A stretch of DNA of 8,587 nucleotides from Bacteroidales bacterium (lineage in GTDB: Bacteria > Bacteroidota > Bacteroidia > Bacteroidales > UBA7960): positions 1 through 8,587 of the forward strand of contig PWND01000132.1 of the NCBI GenBank assembly GCA_003557965.1, in the 5' to 3' direction. Below the pieces are notes generated by a model. That model worked only from the letters and a program-made list of their open reading frames with translations, was not told where the DNA came from and made no database searches. The position numbers and the translations under genes were made by a program. Below are positions 8,264-8,587 of the stretch, piece after piece. Positions within the stretch are counted from its first letter, which is position 1. Each line of letters opens with the position of its first letter.

Positions 8264-8287
8264 GTGCGACTCCGGCCGGAGTCGTAC
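8264..8287. repeat. 18-bp perfect palindrome (central unit of the composite repeat)
   Basis: cgactccggccggagtcg (8267-8284) equals its own reverse complement. It extends to 8264-8287 with one G-T mismatch followed by two further complementary pairs. At 14 of 18 G+C it stands out strongly from the AT-rich surroundings. It could be a cruciform, a dimeric protein site, or a hairpin in RNA. Confidence 0.85.
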
Positions 8288-8298
8288 AACTGTAAAAT

Positions 8299-8318
8299 CG
8301 TTTATCTGGCTATAAACG
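8299..8318. repeat. Hairpin cgtttat/ataaacg
   Basis: Perfect 7-bp inverted repeat (8299-8305 with 8312-8318) around the 6-nt loop ctggct. Its right arm overlaps the tail of the minus-strand hairpin unit, so it competes with long-range pairing between the two unit tails. Confidence 0.6.
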
Positions 8319-8353
8319 TGTGACCTCTCCGAGGTCAGGATTTTGCGAATATC

Positions 8354-8488
8354 ATGTCGACAAAACCAACAAGGCGATCCATGTCGCTACAAGCGCATTA
8401 TTTTAAAACACTATGGCTGGTCAAGCCTGGTGTAATCAGCAACTTTGCATACCCAAATTTTGGCAATAATAAAGTACCACTATGTTAA
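8354..8488 (+). CDS. Unassigned small ORF, 44 aa (doubtful)
   Basis: ATG to TAA gives a 44-residue peptide starting MSTKPTRRSMSL and ending NNKVPLC. I recognise no family, signal peptide or membrane segment. It lies directly downstream of the composite repeat, with no Shine-Dalgarno (not expected here) and no good promoter. The stretch is visibly richer in G+C than the DNA at 7880-8200, which may mean it is a remnant of an older gene or part of a repeat element. A short hairpin, ggct-ggtca-agcc (8415-8427), lies within it. It may equally be non-coding. Confidence 0.15.
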   Translation: MSTKPTRRSMSLQAHYFKTLWLVKPGVISNFAYPNFGNNKVPLC

Positions 8489-8570
8489 AAAAAACCTTCA
8501 TCTTAGCGGTTGACAAAAACCCAAAAAGATGAAGGCAAATAAGAATCTAAAAAAGACACTTATGTGGTAC
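8474..8570. repeat. Nested inverted repeats at the right edge, possible IS left end
   Basis: Outer arms are gtaccac (8474-8480) and gtggtac (8564-8570). Inner arms are ccttcatctt (8495-8504) and aagatgaagg (8526-8535), a perfect 10-bp pair with a 21-nt loop that contains ggtt/aacc (8508-8511, 8518-8521). A ttgaca hexamer lies at 8510-8515. The inner right arm overlaps the start codon of the ORF that follows. Such repeated short motifs just before a transposase gene are seen at IS21-family ends, and TGTTA at 8483 could be the terminal bases. The opposite end is not in the window. Confidence 0.4.
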
Positions 8571-8587
8571 AAAATTAATGAATTAAA
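8529..8587 (+). CDS. Start of an ORF, possible IS21-family transposase IstA (3' truncated by window)
   Basis: An open frame from ATG 8529 runs to the window edge and reads MKANKNLKKTLMWYKINELK; a second in-frame ATG is at 8562. The piece WYKINELK resembles the first helix of IstA-type transposases, where a (M)xYKIxELK...GLNKSQIA-like helix-turn-helix follows. Only 19 codons are visible, so the assignment rests on this resemblance and on the inverted repeats just upstream. It could instead be an unrelated gene or a chance open frame. If correct, an HTH, a DDE integrase core and an istB ATPase gene should follow beyond the window. Confidence 0.35.
   Translation, partial: MKANKNLKKTLMWYKINEL

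Larger units (their letters stand above)
8207..8337. repeat. Composite palindromic repeat (BIME/REP-like, two inverted hairpin units around a palindrome)
   Basis: Unit 1 on + is caaaccc-gga-gggtttg (8215-8231) followed by catgtttata (8232-8241). Unit 2 on - is tgacctc-gga-gaggtca (8337-8321) followed by cacgtttata (8320-8311). Both have a 7-bp stem, the same GGA loop and a tail identical at 9 of 10 positions. Four of the seven stem pairs differ between units, each by a compensated double change. Between them lies the palindrome cgactccggccggagtcg (8267-8284). A tandem 7-mer, tcaaacc twice (8207-8220), overlaps the left unit. The arrangement (unit, spacer, inverted unit) is like a BIME built from REP sequences. 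Similar CGGAG-centred palindromes followed by a TTTATAG-like tail are, to my recollection, frequent in intergenic DNA of Bacteroidota, but this is memory and not a search. Confidence 0.75.

Noticed and set aside
8318..8322. GTGTG as a possible group II intron 5' end
   Set aside because: The motif lies within the repeat unit tail. No domain V-like hairpin or reverse transcriptase is visible in the remaining sequence.
8207..8337. CRISPR array
   Set aside because: Only two units, in opposite orientation, with differing stems and no regularly spaced direct repeats or cas genes.
8264..8337. Intrinsic terminators
   Set aside because: The hairpins are not followed by a T tract on either strand, and no gene ends immediately before them.

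Overview
The window is AT-rich and reads as a chromosomal segment of a member of the Bacteroidota, probably Bacteroidales/Marinilabiliales-like. The evidence is gene content, the absence of Shine-Dalgarno sequences before the starts, A-rich leaders, and promoter candidates of the Bacteroidota type (TTTG, about 19-20 nt, TAnnTTTG). The genus cannot be told from the sequence alone.

Layout: (1) 1-1025, +, is the 3' part of a long-form acyl-CoA dehydrogenase; its start lies outside the window. (2) A strong bidirectional terminator (1041-1087) sits between it and the convergent clpC. (3) 1101-3677, -, is clpC, the double AAA+ unfoldase of a ClpCP protease. (4) 3678-3919 is an AT-rich divergent promoter region. 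(5) 3920-6415, +, is gyrA, complete, with catalytic Tyr120 and a GyrA box. (6) 6593-7822, +, is a TPR lipoprotein with its own promoter candidate, followed by a clear intrinsic terminator (7852-7879). (7) 7880-8587 has no recognisable complete gene. It holds AT-rich DNA with overlapping hairpins, then a compact composite repeat (8207-8337), then a more GC-rich stretch with an unassigned 44-codon ORF. The window ends in a set of nested inverted repeats and the first 19 codons of an ORF that may be an IS21-type transposase.

The four main genes are ordinary housekeeping or metabolic genes: fatty-acid beta-oxidation, protein quality control, DNA supercoiling, and an envelope TPR protein. They look vertically inherited and show no obvious frameshift or missing catalytic residue.

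The most interesting part is the repeat at 8207-8337. Two hairpin units face each other in inverted orientation. They share a GGA loop and a CA(T/C)GTTTATA tail, and their stems differ by four compensated base pairs. They flank an 18-bp perfect palindrome, and the two tails can pair with each other. This resembles a BIME/REP-type interspersed element, or the DNA form of a structured RNA. I did not see a complete new defence or mobile system; the right edge cuts off whatever begins at about 8483-8529.
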